In this document: positions 46,561 through 55,366 of the stretch, piece after piece
Layout of the letters: the number at the start of each line of letters is the position of its first letter
Position numbering within the stretch: the first letter of the stretch is position 1
Assembly (NCBI GenBank): GCA_040905045.1
Contig: JBBDSH010000081.1
Location: 26,905 to 90,904, forward strand
Origin: JBBDSH01 sp040905045
GTDB lineage: Bacteria > Pseudomonadota > Gammaproteobacteria > Eutrophobiales > Eutrophobiaceae
Length of the DNA stretch: 64,000 bases
Reading direction: 5' to 3'
Translations under genes and position numbers: made by a program
The notes under the pieces: generated by a model
Told to the model about the DNA's origin: nothing
The model's input: only the letters and a program-made list of their open reading frames with translations
Database searches by the model: none

Positions 46561-47292
46561 TTACTGGCCCCGGTTTGCTTCCAGGATGCGGGTAATGTCA
46601 TGCAGGCTTTCGATCTCGTAGTCGGCCGGCAAGCCTTTCTCCGAAGGCGCCTGATTCGCCAGCATACCGTCAACCGGGCGGCGCAGCCAGGCGGCGATCA
46701 ACCCCGCCGACATGGCACCCTGCACGTCAAAGGCCGGCGCGGCGCAATACAGAACATCCCGTGCCTGCATGCCATTTTGTTGAAGAACCCAGTCATAGGT
46801 CAACGGATTGGGCTTGTGGATACGCGGCTGTTCCGTGCTGCCGACAAAATCCGGTTTGAAGGTCCTGAACTTGCTGACGTACATATCCAGGAATTCGCTT
46901 TCCACGTCCGAATATATAAACACCTTGACGCCCATGTCCTGCTGGTTCTGCAGTGCCTCTTCCGTATCCTGGAACAATTCCACATCCTTCTGGAGCTCGG
47001 TATAAAAGGACACATCTTCCGAGGATCCTTCTATTCCATAACTATTGAATGTATCCATCAAGGCTTCCCGTATGGTTTCAGTCACGGGAGTGTATTGCGA
47101 AAAGGCGGTGCGCCTGTGGTGTGATTCAAAGAACCGCACCCAGGTGCCGATGAAGTCGGTATCATCCACCGGCGAGCCGTATTTTTTATTGATGCGTCCG
47201 GCCGCCTCGGCCCAGCTCCAGCCCCAGTTGAACAATGTTGTCTTGGAATCGTAAAAAACAGCCCGCGGCCAGCGCCCTTTGATTATTGCCAT
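46561..47292 (-). CDS. HAD family hydrolase (haloacid dehalogenase type II-like)
   Basis: A 243-residue HAD-superfamily protein. Motif I is VFYDSKTTLFNWGW (nucleophile Asp14), motif II is FIYSDVESEF, the Lys of motif III lies in IHKPNPLTYDWVL, and motif IV is CAAPAFDVQGAMSAGL. A helical cap lies between motifs I and II. It could be a phosphatase or 2-haloacid dehalogenase; motif I (SKTTLF) is nearer the dehalogenase-like set, but the substrate is open. It is followed by 125 bp before the pseudogene. Confidence 0.87.
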   Translation of the reverse strand: MAIIKGRWPRAVFYDSKTTLFNWGWSWAEAAGRINKKYGSPVDDTDFIGTWVRFFESHHRRTAFSQYTPVTETIREALMDTFNSYGIEGSSEDVSFYTELQKDVELFQDTEEALQNQQDMGVKVFIYSDVESEFLDMYVSKFRTFKPDFVGSTEQPRIHKPNPLTYDWVLQQNGMQARDVLYCAAPAFDVQGAMSAGLIAAWLRRPVDGMLANQAPSEKGLPADYEIESLHDITRILEANRGQ

Positions 47293-47417
47293 GACATCGC
47301 CCCTTTGTGTTCGATTGGTACCGGCAGATTATCCCTGAAGGACGACATAGGGAAATACACAAACAGTGAAAACGGCTTTACTCATTCGGAACGATTGGGT
47401 TTTGCCGCTCGCCCGGT

Positions 47418-47601
47418 TCAGTAACCCACAGTGAACCGTTTGCGTATGTGCTGCGGCTCTTCCACTTCATCCAGCATGGCCACGGCGAAATCCTCCTGGC
47501 TGATACGTCTCCCGCAAGTCCGATCACTTCATGACCGCGTTCCAGTGCTTCATTCAATACCTTGCTGCCGATATTTCCCGTTACTCCTATCAATACTACA
47601 T
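47418..47601 (-). pseudogene. Remnant of an NAD(P)H-binding SDR/NmrA-type reductase
   Basis: AAGGAGG stands 9 nt before an ATG at 47601. The frame then shifts by one base, after which it reads VLIGVTGNIGSKVLNEALERG, the N-terminal cofactor strand of a NAD(P)H-binding reductase. About 28 codons in, the reading jumps to another frame giving ISQEDFAVAMLDEVEEPQ and HIRKRFTVGY with a stop, the usual C-terminal end of the same family. Roughly 140 residues between are missing. The gene is therefore dead: one small frameshift near the start and one large internal deletion. It lies 17 bp after the diguanylate cyclase gene. Confidence 0.8.
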
Positions 47602-47618
47602 ATACAGTTGCCTCCTTG

Positions 47619-49496
47619 TCACGGACTGGAATAATGATGATTATTCTTGCCTTTCTGCTTGGCCATGTACATGGCTGTATCGGCCTGTTTCAGTATAGTG
47701 TCTTCATCCTGCGCATCCTCCGGATAGATACATATGCCGATACTGACTGTCACCCGGCACTCCTGGTTCTGTATAACAACCGGTTTCCTCACGGCGGCGA
47801 GAACATTATTCGCAACCCTGTCAATCTGCTCCTTTTCACATGCCTCCTGTGCCAATATTACGAATTCATCCCCGCCCATGCGTGCCAAGACGTCACTGTC
47901 TCGCAGACCGTTGCTGATGCGCTCCGACACCTCAACGAGCAGCCTGTCCCCGGCATGATGGCCGAGAGTATCGTTAATTCGCTTGAACCCGTCCAGATCC
48001 AGAAACAACACCGCGAATCCCCTGTCATAACGTCTGGCCGTTTCAATGGAATAGTTCAATAACTGACTGAACAGGGCGCGGTTGGGCAATCCCGTAAGCG
48101 TATCATGAGTGGCCAGGTACTGAATCTTTTCCTCGGCCTGTTTCTGCTCGGTCACATCCCGGGCAACTCCCCGATAGCCGCAAAAGTTGCCGCGCTCGTC
48201 ATAAACAGGTTCGCCGCTGACGCTTACATAACGCCCCTGATCGGCATCTATCTTTCGGTACAGGATGACATCTCGGAAAGGTTCATGGTTTTCCATGTAT
48301 ATCCTGAGTGCATTCGTTGCCATATTCTCAGGATTGGAACGTTCATCGTCGATATCCCAGCTGCGCTTGCCGATATATTCCCTCCTCATGAAATCAATCA
48401 TGGCCTTACCCCGGCCTTCAAAGCGGGTGAAGCGGAATTCGCCGTCCTGCTCCCAGTACCAGTCCGAGGAAAGTTCGGTCAGACTGCGGAAGCGCGCCTC
48501 GCTCTCCCGCAGTTGTTCCATGGTCAACGCACGCTGATAGTAATGTCCGATTTCAATGCCGAGCATGCGTATGACCTGTAACAACCGTCCGGTCGGTTCC
48601 GGAATGGACGGCGCGTAGAAATCCAGCACACCGAGAAACTTCCCCTCCAGCATGACCGGGAAAAGAAAAGCGGCATTCCAGCCGGTCAGATCGGTGATTT
48701 CCGTGGTTCCCATTCGGGAGTCGTTCTTAATATCCGCAACATGCAACATATTGCCGGTCTCCCAGACCCAGCCCGGCAATCCCTCTCCCCGCTCGAAATG
48801 AAAATCTTTCGCCTGTGACATGATGCGGGCGACAATCTCGTTTTCCTGACTTGCCCAACCGGCCTTGTAGCGAAGAACACCGGCTTTTTCGTCCACTTCC
48901 CAGAAACTACCGGCTTCCCAATATTGTGACTCGCAGATCATCTGCATGGCGCCGCGGATGGCGTCATTTACGCTTTCCTTGTCTGAAATGTAACGAAGTA
49001 CGTGGGTCTCCAGTTGTAATAACCGCTCGCTTTCCACCTCCTCGGTAACGTCACGCGCCACACCACAATAGCCTGTGAACTCGCCATTGTCATTGAATAC
49101 GGGTTTACCGCTGAGCCTGACATAACGCAGTCCAAGTTCGGGGTGGATATATTTATGAAGAAACCCGGAAAACGGCTGCCTGGTCTCGCGAAGAAGCAGA
49201 TGTTCATTCCAGTCAGCTTCGTTCCCTGAGGGCATCTCGCCAAGCTCACGATGTTTCTTGCCAAGTAGTCTAAGGGGATCCTGATGATGTTCGGAGCTTC
49301 CCGCATCCCGGCTCCAGTAGTAAGTCAGACAATGATTAGTATCGGTTTCCCAGTAGAAATCGGCCGCAAGATCCACAACAGTCCCCAGCCTTTCTTGATA
49401 AAGGTGTAGATGACGATAAAGCTCATCCAGAGCCTCCGTCGAGTTGTCATTATTCTTTTCGTGTTTCATATCGCTCAGCTGTATTTCAACCGACAT
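47619..49496 (-). CDS. Diguanylate cyclase with PAS-GAF-PAS-GGDEF domains
   Basis: About 625 residues without transmembrane segments. In order: PAS with PAC (about residues 30-150), GAF (about 170-300; GLPGWVWETGNMLHV), a second PAS (about 330-440), and GGDEF (about 460-620) with RMGGDEFVIL. The catalytic motif is intact. A product-inhibition I-site RDSD lies exactly five residues before GGDEF. It makes cyclic di-GMP, governed by small-molecule or redox cues. The ATG at 49496 is taken as start; an ATG 27 bp further in (49469) is also possible, since neither has a clear ribosome-binding site. Confidence 0.92.
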   Translation of the reverse strand: MSVEIQLSDMKHEKNNDNSTEALDELYRHLHLYQERLGTVVDLAADFYWETDTNHCLTYYWSRDAGSSEHHQDPLRLLGKKHRELGEMPSGNEADWNEHLLLRETRQPFSGFLHKYIHPELGLRYVRLSGKPVFNDNGEFTGYCGVARDVTEEVESERLLQLETHVLRYISDKESVNDAIRGAMQMICESQYWEAGSFWEVDEKAGVLRYKAGWASQENEIVARIMSQAKDFHFERGEGLPGWVWETGNMLHVADIKNDSRMGTTEITDLTGWNAAFLFPVMLEGKFLGVLDFYAPSIPEPTGRLLQVIRMLGIEIGHYYQRALTMEQLRESEARFRSLTELSSDWYWEQDGEFRFTRFEGRGKAMIDFMRREYIGKRSWDIDDERSNPENMATNALRIYMENHEPFRDVILYRKIDADQGRYVSVSGEPVYDERGNFCGYRGVARDVTEQKQAEEKIQYLATHDTLTGLPNRALFSQLLNYSIETARRYDRGFAVLFLDLDGFKRINDTLGHHAGDRLLVEVSERISNGLRDSDVLARMGGDEFVILAQEACEKEQIDRVANNVLAAVRKPVVIQNQECRVTVSIGICIYPEDAQDEDTILKQADTAMYMAKQKGKNNHHYSSP

Positions 49497-49709
49497 TATG
49501 TTGTTATGAAATACCTTGCAAGTTTTCAAGCAGCGACGATCATGAACGGACGAGACGGCGAATACCGTCATGGTTGATTTTTTATCGATATTACAGAAAG
49601 TTATCGACTGGATGCGGTGTCCATGTGTTGTTATTATAGTTTTTTTCGATCTGATTGGAATAATAACAGCTGAAGCGGTTCAATACACCGTTAATACGTC
49701 GGGAGCATT

Positions 49710-50474
49710 ATGCTGGAATTGCATACCTGGGACCCGAATTCCAACTCGGGCAAACCGATATTCACCCTCAAGGAAAAGGGCGTGGAATTCGAATACCACC
49801 ATATCAACCTGCTGGAATTCGAGCAGCACTCACCGGAATACCTGAGAATCAACCCGTCCGGGACCGTCCCCACCCTGATCCACGACGGCATGACGTTCAC
49901 GGAATCCACACCCTTGTGTGAATACATCGACAATGTCTTTGACGGTCCTTCCCTGCAGCCCGACGATCCTATGGACCGCTACCGCATGCGCTGGTGGTGC
50001 TGGTACATCGATACGCAATTCGCCCCGGCCCTCAGCGTGCTGGGCTGGCACAGCTTCATGGGGCCCATGGTAAGGAAAAAAGACCCGGAGGAAATTGAGC
50101 GCCTGATCGCACGCATCCCGACGAAAGAACGCCGCATCGCCTGGTCGACGGCGGTCAAATCCAGCTTTACCGAAGACCAGCTTGAAAACGCCCGCGGCCG
50201 CGTCAATGACGGCATCCAGCTCATGAATGCCCGTCTCGCCGAGTCGGAATACCTGGCCTGTCCAACCTATTCCCTGGCCGACACCGTCGCCTTCGCCAAC
50301 GCCTACGCCCTGCCGGTCTCCGTGCCGCAGTTCGCCAACCGGGAGAAGGCGCCCGACTACATGGCCTGGCTGGATCGCATTTACAAACGACCGGCTACCC
50401 GACAAGCCTTCGAGATGGGGCGTACGCCACTGGCCGAACGCGCCCTGGAAGTTATTAAAAAGCTGGAAACCTGA
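49710..50474 (+). CDS. Glutathione S-transferase family protein (LigF/beta-etherase-like)
   Basis: A 254-residue GST. The thioredoxin-like N-domain starts LELHTWDPNSNSGKPIFTLKEKG and continues with INPSGTVPTLIHDG and TESTPLCEYID, the glutathione-binding segment. From memory these closely resemble LigF of Sphingobium, a lignin beta-aryl ether-cleaving GST (FEQHS, INPxGxVPxLxHDG, TESTxxCEY). The C-terminal helical domain ends in YMAWLDRIYKRPATRQAFEMG. It is followed by a second GST after 11 bp. A role in cleaving aryl ethers or removing glutathione from intermediates is an inference. Confidence 0.9.
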   Translation: MLELHTWDPNSNSGKPIFTLKEKGVEFEYHHINLLEFEQHSPEYLRINPSGTVPTLIHDGMTFTESTPLCEYIDNVFDGPSLQPDDPMDRYRMRWWCWYIDTQFAPALSVLGWHSFMGPMVRKKDPEEIERLIARIPTKERRIAWSTAVKSSFTEDQLENARGRVNDGIQLMNARLAESEYLACPTYSLADTVAFANAYALPVSVPQFANREKAPDYMAWLDRIYKRPATRQAFEMGRTPLAERALEVIKKLET

Positions 50475-50485
50475 GGCGAAGCATT

Positions 50486-51229
50486 ATGGAGCTCTATCAC
50501 TGGGAACCCGTTGGCGACTCTGCCGGTCTCCTGATACTCCTTGAGGAAAAAGCCATCGAATATCGCGGCCATTACATCGATATTCTTGGTTTCGAACAAT
50601 ACAATGATGATCATCTGCAACGCACTGCCATGGCCCGCGTACCGGTGCTTGCGGTTGAGGGCAAATACCTGGATGTGCCCAACCTGGCGATGCAATATCT
50701 GGTGGAAGCCTTTACGCCGCGTCTGGCACCGCAGGATCCCCGCGGCTGGTACGAGATCCAGGCCTGGGCCAATGTACTGGACGCCGGTCTGCGTACCAGC
50801 GTCAGCCTGTTGGGCTGGAATACCGTCATGCTTCCACGCATGGGCGCCTCTGAACGCGAGGAATTCAATCAGAAATACGCCGACCGCCCGGTCAGGGAAC
50901 GCCAGGCCGGCTGGTCGGAAGTATTCAGTGACGCCGAGGCCGACGAGGATCAACTGACAAACGCCCGTGGACGGATCCGTGATGCCATCGCAAAGATCGA
51001 AGCCGGATTGTGTGACAACGGCTGGCTCGTCGGCGGTGAATATTCCGTTGCGGATATACACGCCTTTGCGCTGTGCCATACCCTGCCGCGGTTGACACCG
51101 GACATCGTAAACGAGGAAGCCACGCCCCGCATGATGCAATGGCTGCAGAATATCGAAAACCGCCCCGCCGTGGCAAAAACCCTCGGCAGAAGCAGATACA
51201 ACGAAGATATTTACGCCCCGCCGGGTTGA
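50486..51229 (+). CDS. Glutathione S-transferase family protein (second of a tandem pair)
   Basis: A 247-residue GST beginning MELYHWEPVGDSAGLLILLEEKAIEY, with MARVPVLAVEGKYLDVPNLAMQYLVEAF as the glutathione-site region and GGEYSVADIHAFALCHTLPRL in the C-domain. It is only moderately similar to the preceding GST, so it is not a recent copy. The N-terminal active-site region lacks an obvious Tyr or Cys and offers Ser14 (GDSAGL). The two genes form one operon and may act in sequence or as a heterodimer. It ends 27 bp from a convergent nitroreductase gene. Confidence 0.88.
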   Translation: MELYHWEPVGDSAGLLILLEEKAIEYRGHYIDILGFEQYNDDHLQRTAMARVPVLAVEGKYLDVPNLAMQYLVEAFTPRLAPQDPRGWYEIQAWANVLDAGLRTSVSLLGWNTVMLPRMGASEREEFNQKYADRPVRERQAGWSEVFSDAEADEDQLTNARGRIRDAIAKIEAGLCDNGWLVGGEYSVADIHAFALCHTLPRLTPDIVNEEATPRMMQWLQNIENRPAVAKTLGRSRYNEDIYAPPG

Positions 51230-51256
51230 AGTCGTGGCTGGTGGCTCGTGGCTAAG

Positions 51257-52021
51257 TCAATCGATGTTGCCGGCGTCCTTGTACATAACCTTGTGGCGTT
51301 TGTTCCGGATCCAGTCCTCCAGTTCCTCATCGTCCATGAAGTGCGACATGTCAAATTGGTTCCAGTTGATGATTTCGTTGAGTTCCTTTTTCCAGCGCTT
51401 ATAGGGTTCCTTTGCCGGCGGGCCGAAGGCCATGATATCCAGAACCGATAATTGCTCGGGAATGCCGAGAAGGGGTTTGAGGGTCTCCTGGGCCTTTTCC
51501 TGGCCGATGGCCGTCACCCACCAGACGTTGTAGCCCAACGCCGCTGCAGCCAGATGCGCACTCATGGTGGAAGCCGCGACGCTCTGCAACAGAATGCGTT
51601 CGGCGTTTTCCCGGTACATCCGGTTCAGTTCCGAATCATCGTCTTTCAGCACGGGGAAGGCACTGACCCAGCGGAAATCGGAGACCACAACGATAAAACC
51701 CGGCGCAGTAGCCAGTCCCTTATAGTCCGGGGTAGGAAATTTCATCTTCAGACTGGCGCGAAAGCGCTGCTCATCGACGAAGTAATCCGCAATGGCCTGC
51801 TTGATCGCCGGTTCGGTGACGACGATGTAGTGCCAGGGCTGGGCGTTGGCACCGGACGGCGCATGCCGGGCCGCTTCCAGAATCAATTCATAATGCTCTT
51901 TCGGCACATCATAGTCCGCATCGAACGAACGGGTGGTGATCCGGTTACGCACCACATCCATGAGGTGTTCATAGCGTTCCCTTTGATCGTATTGCTCTTT
52001 AACTGAAGCCTGTTTATTCAT
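51257..52021 (-). CDS. Nitroreductase family protein
   Basis: A 254-residue flavin (FMN) oxidoreductase. RNRITTRSFDADYDVPKEHYELILEAARHAPSGANAQPW spans the FMN phosphate-binding and dimer regions near residue 25. YVVTEP-like and AAALGYNVWWVTAIGQ segments follow, and LLGIPEQLSVLDIMAFGPPAKEP is the typical C-terminal part. Members reduce nitroaromatics, quinones or enones, or serve in flavin metabolism. ATG 52021 is chosen over 52090 since GGGGG lies 5 nt upstream. It is convergent with the GST pair, which may share xenobiotic or aromatic handling. Confidence 0.92.
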   Translation of the reverse strand: MNKQASVKEQYDQRERYEHLMDVVRNRITTRSFDADYDVPKEHYELILEAARHAPSGANAQPWHYIVVTEPAIKQAIADYFVDEQRFRASLKMKFPTPDYKGLATAPGFIVVVSDFRWVSAFPVLKDDDSELNRMYRENAERILLQSVAASTMSAHLAAAALGYNVWWVTAIGQEKAQETLKPLLGIPEQLSVLDIMAFGPPAKEPYKRWKKELNEIINWNQFDMSHFMDDEELEDWIRNKRHKVMYKDAGNID

Positions 52022-52113
52022 ATGTACCCCCTTCCGTAAAGCGAATACCGTTAGTATCTTTTCCGGAACATGGAATTTCTCCAACAGCATGGGTAGAAAA
52101 GACCATCAGGAAA

Positions 52114-53043
52114 TCAATTGATTGTATCCTTTTTCAGGAATGCATTCCTGTCGGCGGAAATGACCGTAATCACAATCAATTCACCGGATCGTTCCACGGT
52201 CAGGGCCACACGCGTGCCGGCGGGACCGCAGGCCCGGAGTTTGCGGTAAAAATCCGCCAGGCTCTCTGCTTCCACACCGTCCACCGCAATAATGATGTCA
52301 CCGGGCTCAAGACCCGCCTGTTCGGCGGGACAACCGCCGTAAACAGCAGCCACCTGCAAGTTCTCCTCATCGTGAATCAACATGCCCAGCCAGGGTAATG
52401 GCGGCGTATTACGACGGCCGTAACGACAAAGATCATCAATGCTGGATTCGATGCAATCCACGGGAACAAACAGGTTGGCGGAGGCCTCCGCATCCGGGAT
52501 CTGTACCAGCAGGGAACCGATACCGCAAAGCCGGCCGCGGCCGTTCAGCAACGCCGCTCCGGCCCAGGAGGTATGGGCGGGCGAGGTATAGACCGCATCC
52601 TCCAGCAGGTATTCCCAGCGGCCGGCGAATTCCTGCTTGCCGATAACCCTGGCCTCAATGGTTTCATCGATCCCGCCGCTGCCGAGGACAAACACCGGCT
52701 CATTGATCTCCAGGGAAGCGGCGCTGCCCGGCTCCACCGACGGCAGGTTCACCGGCATCGAGGGCTTGACCAGGCCCAGCCCCGATTCAAAGTCGCAGGC
52801 AATGACATGTCCCGGAACCGCCGTATCCCCGTCTGTTCCTATCCAGATACGGTCTGCGTCGATGACGAGATAGCCGATGGTCAGAATCAGGCCGTCTTCC
52901 CGGATAACGACGCCATGGCCGCTTCGTTCCGCGCCCAGCAAGTCGGCGCTCAGGGCGTCATCTGAAATTTGTGTATTAATGGAAACGACGGCATCGAGTA
53001 TGGCACTGATGGAGTCGGTCGTTTCTATTGCGTATTCCTTCAT
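52114..53043 (-). CDS. HtrA/DegP-like protein with inactive protease domain and one PDZ domain
   Basis: A 309-residue protein with the trypsin-like then PDZ order of HtrA, but no signal peptide or membrane anchor. By eye the triad is lost: His is Y58 (ILTIGYLVIDA instead of ILTNYHVV), Asp is G88 (CDFESGLGLVKP instead of DPxxDLALLK), and Ser is A161 (SWAGAALLN instead of GNSGGPLLN). The PDZ domain (about residues 216-295) is well formed, with GGCPAEQAGLEPGDIIIAVDG. The fold thus appears conserved for binding, not cutting. It lies 57 bp upstream of rraA's end on the same strand. Confidence 0.82.
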   Translation of the reverse strand: MKEYAIETTDSISAILDAVVSINTQISDDALSADLLGAERSGHGVVIREDGLILTIGYLVIDADRIWIGTDGDTAVPGHVIACDFESGLGLVKPSMPVNLPSVEPGSAASLEINEPVFVLGSGGIDETIEARVIGKQEFAGRWEYLLEDAVYTSPAHTSWAGAALLNGRGRLCGIGSLLVQIPDAEASANLFVPVDCIESSIDDLCRYGRRNTPPLPWLGMLIHDEENLQVAAVYGGCPAEQAGLEPGDIIIAVDGVEAESLADFYRKLRACGPAGTRVALTVERSGELIVITVISADRNAFLKKDTIN

Positions 53044-53100
53044 AGGATTGTCATCAACTATATAGCTGTTCCGAATCCGTGTACAGATCAGGAATATAAC

Positions 53101-53580
53101 CTACAACAGTGGCTCGTCACTGGCCAGCATACCATCCTCATCAGCGTACAGAAACATCCCCGGCTTCAGTACCAGCCCGGAAAAACGAAGCACCACATCT
53201 TGCTGACCCTCACCGCGTTTCTCGCTTTTCGCCGGCATGGTATCCAATGCCTTGACACCGATATCAATATCCGCGATCACGGCGGAATCCCGGATACAGC
53301 CGTAAACGACGATACCTTCCCAGCCGTTGTCTTTACCCAACTGCGCCAGGTTATCCCCCAGCAGGGCGCAACGCACGGATGCGCCGCCATCGACAACCAG
53401 TACACGGCCGTTACCCGGCTGCTCCAGTTGTTCCCGTACCAGGGAGTTATCCTCGTACACCTTTAGTGTTGCGACCGGTCCGCAGAAACATTTGCGGCCG
53501 CCGTAATTGCGAAATCCGGGCAGTGCTACCTGAACCCGTTCGGCATGGTCATCGTAAAGATTGGCTGTAGCGAATGTCAT
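53101..53580 (-). CDS. rraA: Ribonuclease E activity regulator RraA
   Basis: A 159-residue homolog of RraA, close to the E. coli length of 161. Typical stretches are TANLYDDHAERVQVALPGFRNYGG at the N-terminus, VLVVDGGASVRCALLGDNLA, GIVVYGCIRDSAVI and the C-terminal LKPGMFLYADEDGML. In E. coli this trimer binds RNase E and lowers mRNA decay, though the fold also includes aldolases. The same-strand neighbour downstream is the inactive HtrA-like gene, 57 bp away. An inverted repeat at 53660 separates it from glmU. Confidence 0.94.
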   Translation of the reverse strand: MTFATANLYDDHAERVQVALPGFRNYGGRKCFCGPVATLKVYEDNSLVREQLEQPGNGRVLVVDGGASVRCALLGDNLAQLGKDNGWEGIVVYGCIRDSAVIADIDIGVKALDTMPAKSEKRGEGQQDVVLRFSGLVLKPGMFLYADEDGMLASDEPLL

Positions 53581-53659
53581 ATCTTTTCCGCTTGGTTATT
53601 CTTTAATTGAACCTGTCGGGTGCGAAATCGAACCCGGTTTTCGGGGGTGGTTTTCAAAA

Positions 53660-53740
53660 GGATCTCGCCAAGCGCGCAAAGTTCGCAGAGAGGTAAAAAT
53701 CAATACTTACTTTGCGGGCTTGGCGATCTTGGCGAGATCC
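53660..53740. repeat. Inverted repeat, TCTCGCCAAG family (second copy)
   Basis: GGATCTCGCCAAG (53660-53672) pairs perfectly with CTTGGCGAGATCC (53728-53740). CGCAAAG and CTTTGCG inside extend the symmetry imperfectly. It lies between glmU and rraA on a run of same-strand genes and is related to 27774-27849. Confidence 0.88.
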
Positions 53741-53791
53741 ACCATTACCCTTCCAGATACCCACAAATTTTGCCGAAGAGCCATAAAAACT

Positions 53792-55156
53792 TCATTTATT
53801 TTTCCCGGGGCGCTTCCAGCCTGAAACCGTCCTCCAGTCTGTCTTGTTATGAACCAGACTGCCGGCCTTCACGTCTTTGGTCACGGTAGTGCCGGCACCG
53901 ACAGTCGCGCCGGCACCGATACGCACCGGAGCGACAAGCTGGGTATCCGAACCGATGTGTACATCATCTTCAATCACCGTTCGGTGTTTATTGGCGCCGT
54001 CGTAATTGCAGGTAATGGTCCCGGCGCCGATGTTCACATTTTTTCCGATATCGCTGTCACCGACATAACTCAGGTGATTGACCTTGCTGTCGCGGCCCAC
54101 TTCGGCATTTTTTATTTCCACGAAATTACCGATATGCACGCCTTCGGCAAGACGCGTCTGCGGACGGATGCGGGCAAAGGGGCCGATACGACAGTGATCG
54201 CCCAGAACCGCATCCTCGATAACCGTGTCCGGCAGGATGGTCACATCGCTGCCGATATCGGCATTATTGATATAACAGTTGGGACCGATAACCACATTGT
54301 CACCGATACTGACACTGCCTTCGATGACCACATTGACATCGATGGTCACATCCCGGCCCGTGGTCAGATCGCCGCGCAAGTCAAACCGGGACGGATCCAT
54401 GAGGCTGACGCCCTGAAGCATCAGATGCCGTGCCTGCACCAGTTGATAATAGCGCTCGATTTCCGCCAACTGGACCCGGTTATTGATTCCCCGGATTTCA
54501 TCGGGCGATTCCGGCTGCATGGTGTGTACCTTGACCCCATCGGCCACCGCCATTGAGATGACGTCCGTCAGGTAATACTCACCCTGACTGTTGCGACTGT
54601 CCAGGGAGTCGAGCCATTGCCCCAGTTTCCCGGCATCGACCGTCATCATGCCGGTATTGATTTCGCCAATGGCCAGCTGTTTCTCATCGGCGTCCTTTTC
54701 CTCGACAATAGCCGTCACATCACCTTTACCGTCACGCACAATACGCCCGTAACCGGAAGGGTCGTCAAGGCAGGATGTCATCAGGCTGAACCCGGATTCC
54801 CGTGATGCATCCACCAGGCGCTGCAGTGTCTGGCGGGTGATCAGGGGGATATCACCGTAAAGGATCAATACCCGATCGCTTGCCGGTATGGCACCAATTG
54901 CCTGCTGCACGGCGTGTCCCGTTCCCAACTGCTGCTGCTGTTCCACCCAGTTCACATCCAGATGCGGCAGGGAATCCGGCACCTGCCGGCCGCCGTAACC
55001 GTAAACAACATGGATACCGTTGTGTTCCAGCCGCATCGCGGCCGTATAGACATGTTCCAGCAGGGTTTTGCCGGCCAGGCAATGAAGAACCTTGGGCAGT
55101 GCGGAGCGCATGCGCGTCCCCTGCCCGGCGGCGAGGATGATAATCGATAAGCTCAT
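53792..55156 (-). CDS. glmU: Bifunctional UDP-GlcNAc pyrophosphorylase/glucosamine-1-phosphate acetyltransferase
   Basis: A 454-residue GlmU that makes UDP-N-acetylglucosamine for peptidoglycan and LPS. The N-terminal uridylyltransferase domain has LAAGQGTRMRSALPKVLH and YGDIPLITRQTL. The C-terminal half is a left-handed beta helix of hexapeptide repeats (for example DVTILPDTVIEDAVLGD, then NVNIGAGTITCNYDG with acetyltransferase residues). It stands downstream of atpC on the same strand, the usual gammaproteobacterial order, with a heptamer hairpin in between. Confidence 0.97.
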   Translation of the reverse strand: MSLSIIILAAGQGTRMRSALPKVLHCLAGKTLLEHVYTAAMRLEHNGIHVVYGYGGRQVPDSLPHLDVNWVEQQQQLGTGHAVQQAIGAIPASDRVLILYGDIPLITRQTLQRLVDASRESGFSLMTSCLDDPSGYGRIVRDGKGDVTAIVEEKDADEKQLAIGEINTGMMTVDAGKLGQWLDSLDSRNSQGEYYLTDVISMAVADGVKVHTMQPESPDEIRGINNRVQLAEIERYYQLVQARHLMLQGVSLMDPSRFDLRGDLTTGRDVTIDVNVVIEGSVSIGDNVVIGPNCYINNADIGSDVTILPDTVIEDAVLGDHCRIGPFARIRPQTRLAEGVHIGNFVEIKNAEVGRDSKVNHLSYVGDSDIGKNVNIGAGTITCNYDGANKHRTVIEDDVHIGSDTQLVAPVRIGAGATVGAGTTVTKDVKAGSLVHNKTDWRTVSGWKRPGKNK

Positions 55157-55205
55157 GGCGCTATGGTAGCCGATACGGAAGAGATATAGGAGCCCCGCTC
55201 ATTGC

Positions 55206-55355
55206 GTGGCTGGTGGCTGGTGGCTGGTGGCTGGTGGCTCGGGGATCGGGGATCGGGGATCGGGGATCGGAAAAAGTCCGGCAGACTTATACCCGTTGTC
55301 AACATTCATGAACTTGCAGGTCTCGAGCCACGAGACCCGAGCCACGAGTCCCGAT
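55206..55355. repeat. Heptamer inverted repeat between atpC and glmU
   Basis: Units GTGGCTG x4, GTGGCTC, then GGGGATC x4 (55206-55268) form one arm. The other (55321-55355) holds CGAGCCA and CGAGTCC-like units that are partly complementary to it. All units are 7 bp although three sequence types are joined. Confidence 0.92.
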
Positions 55356-55366
55356 TAAGGGAAAGC

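Noticed and set aside
53607..53650. TCGAACCC-like stretch suggesting a tRNA T-arm
   Set aside because: No matching acceptor, D or anticodon stems could be placed on either strand.
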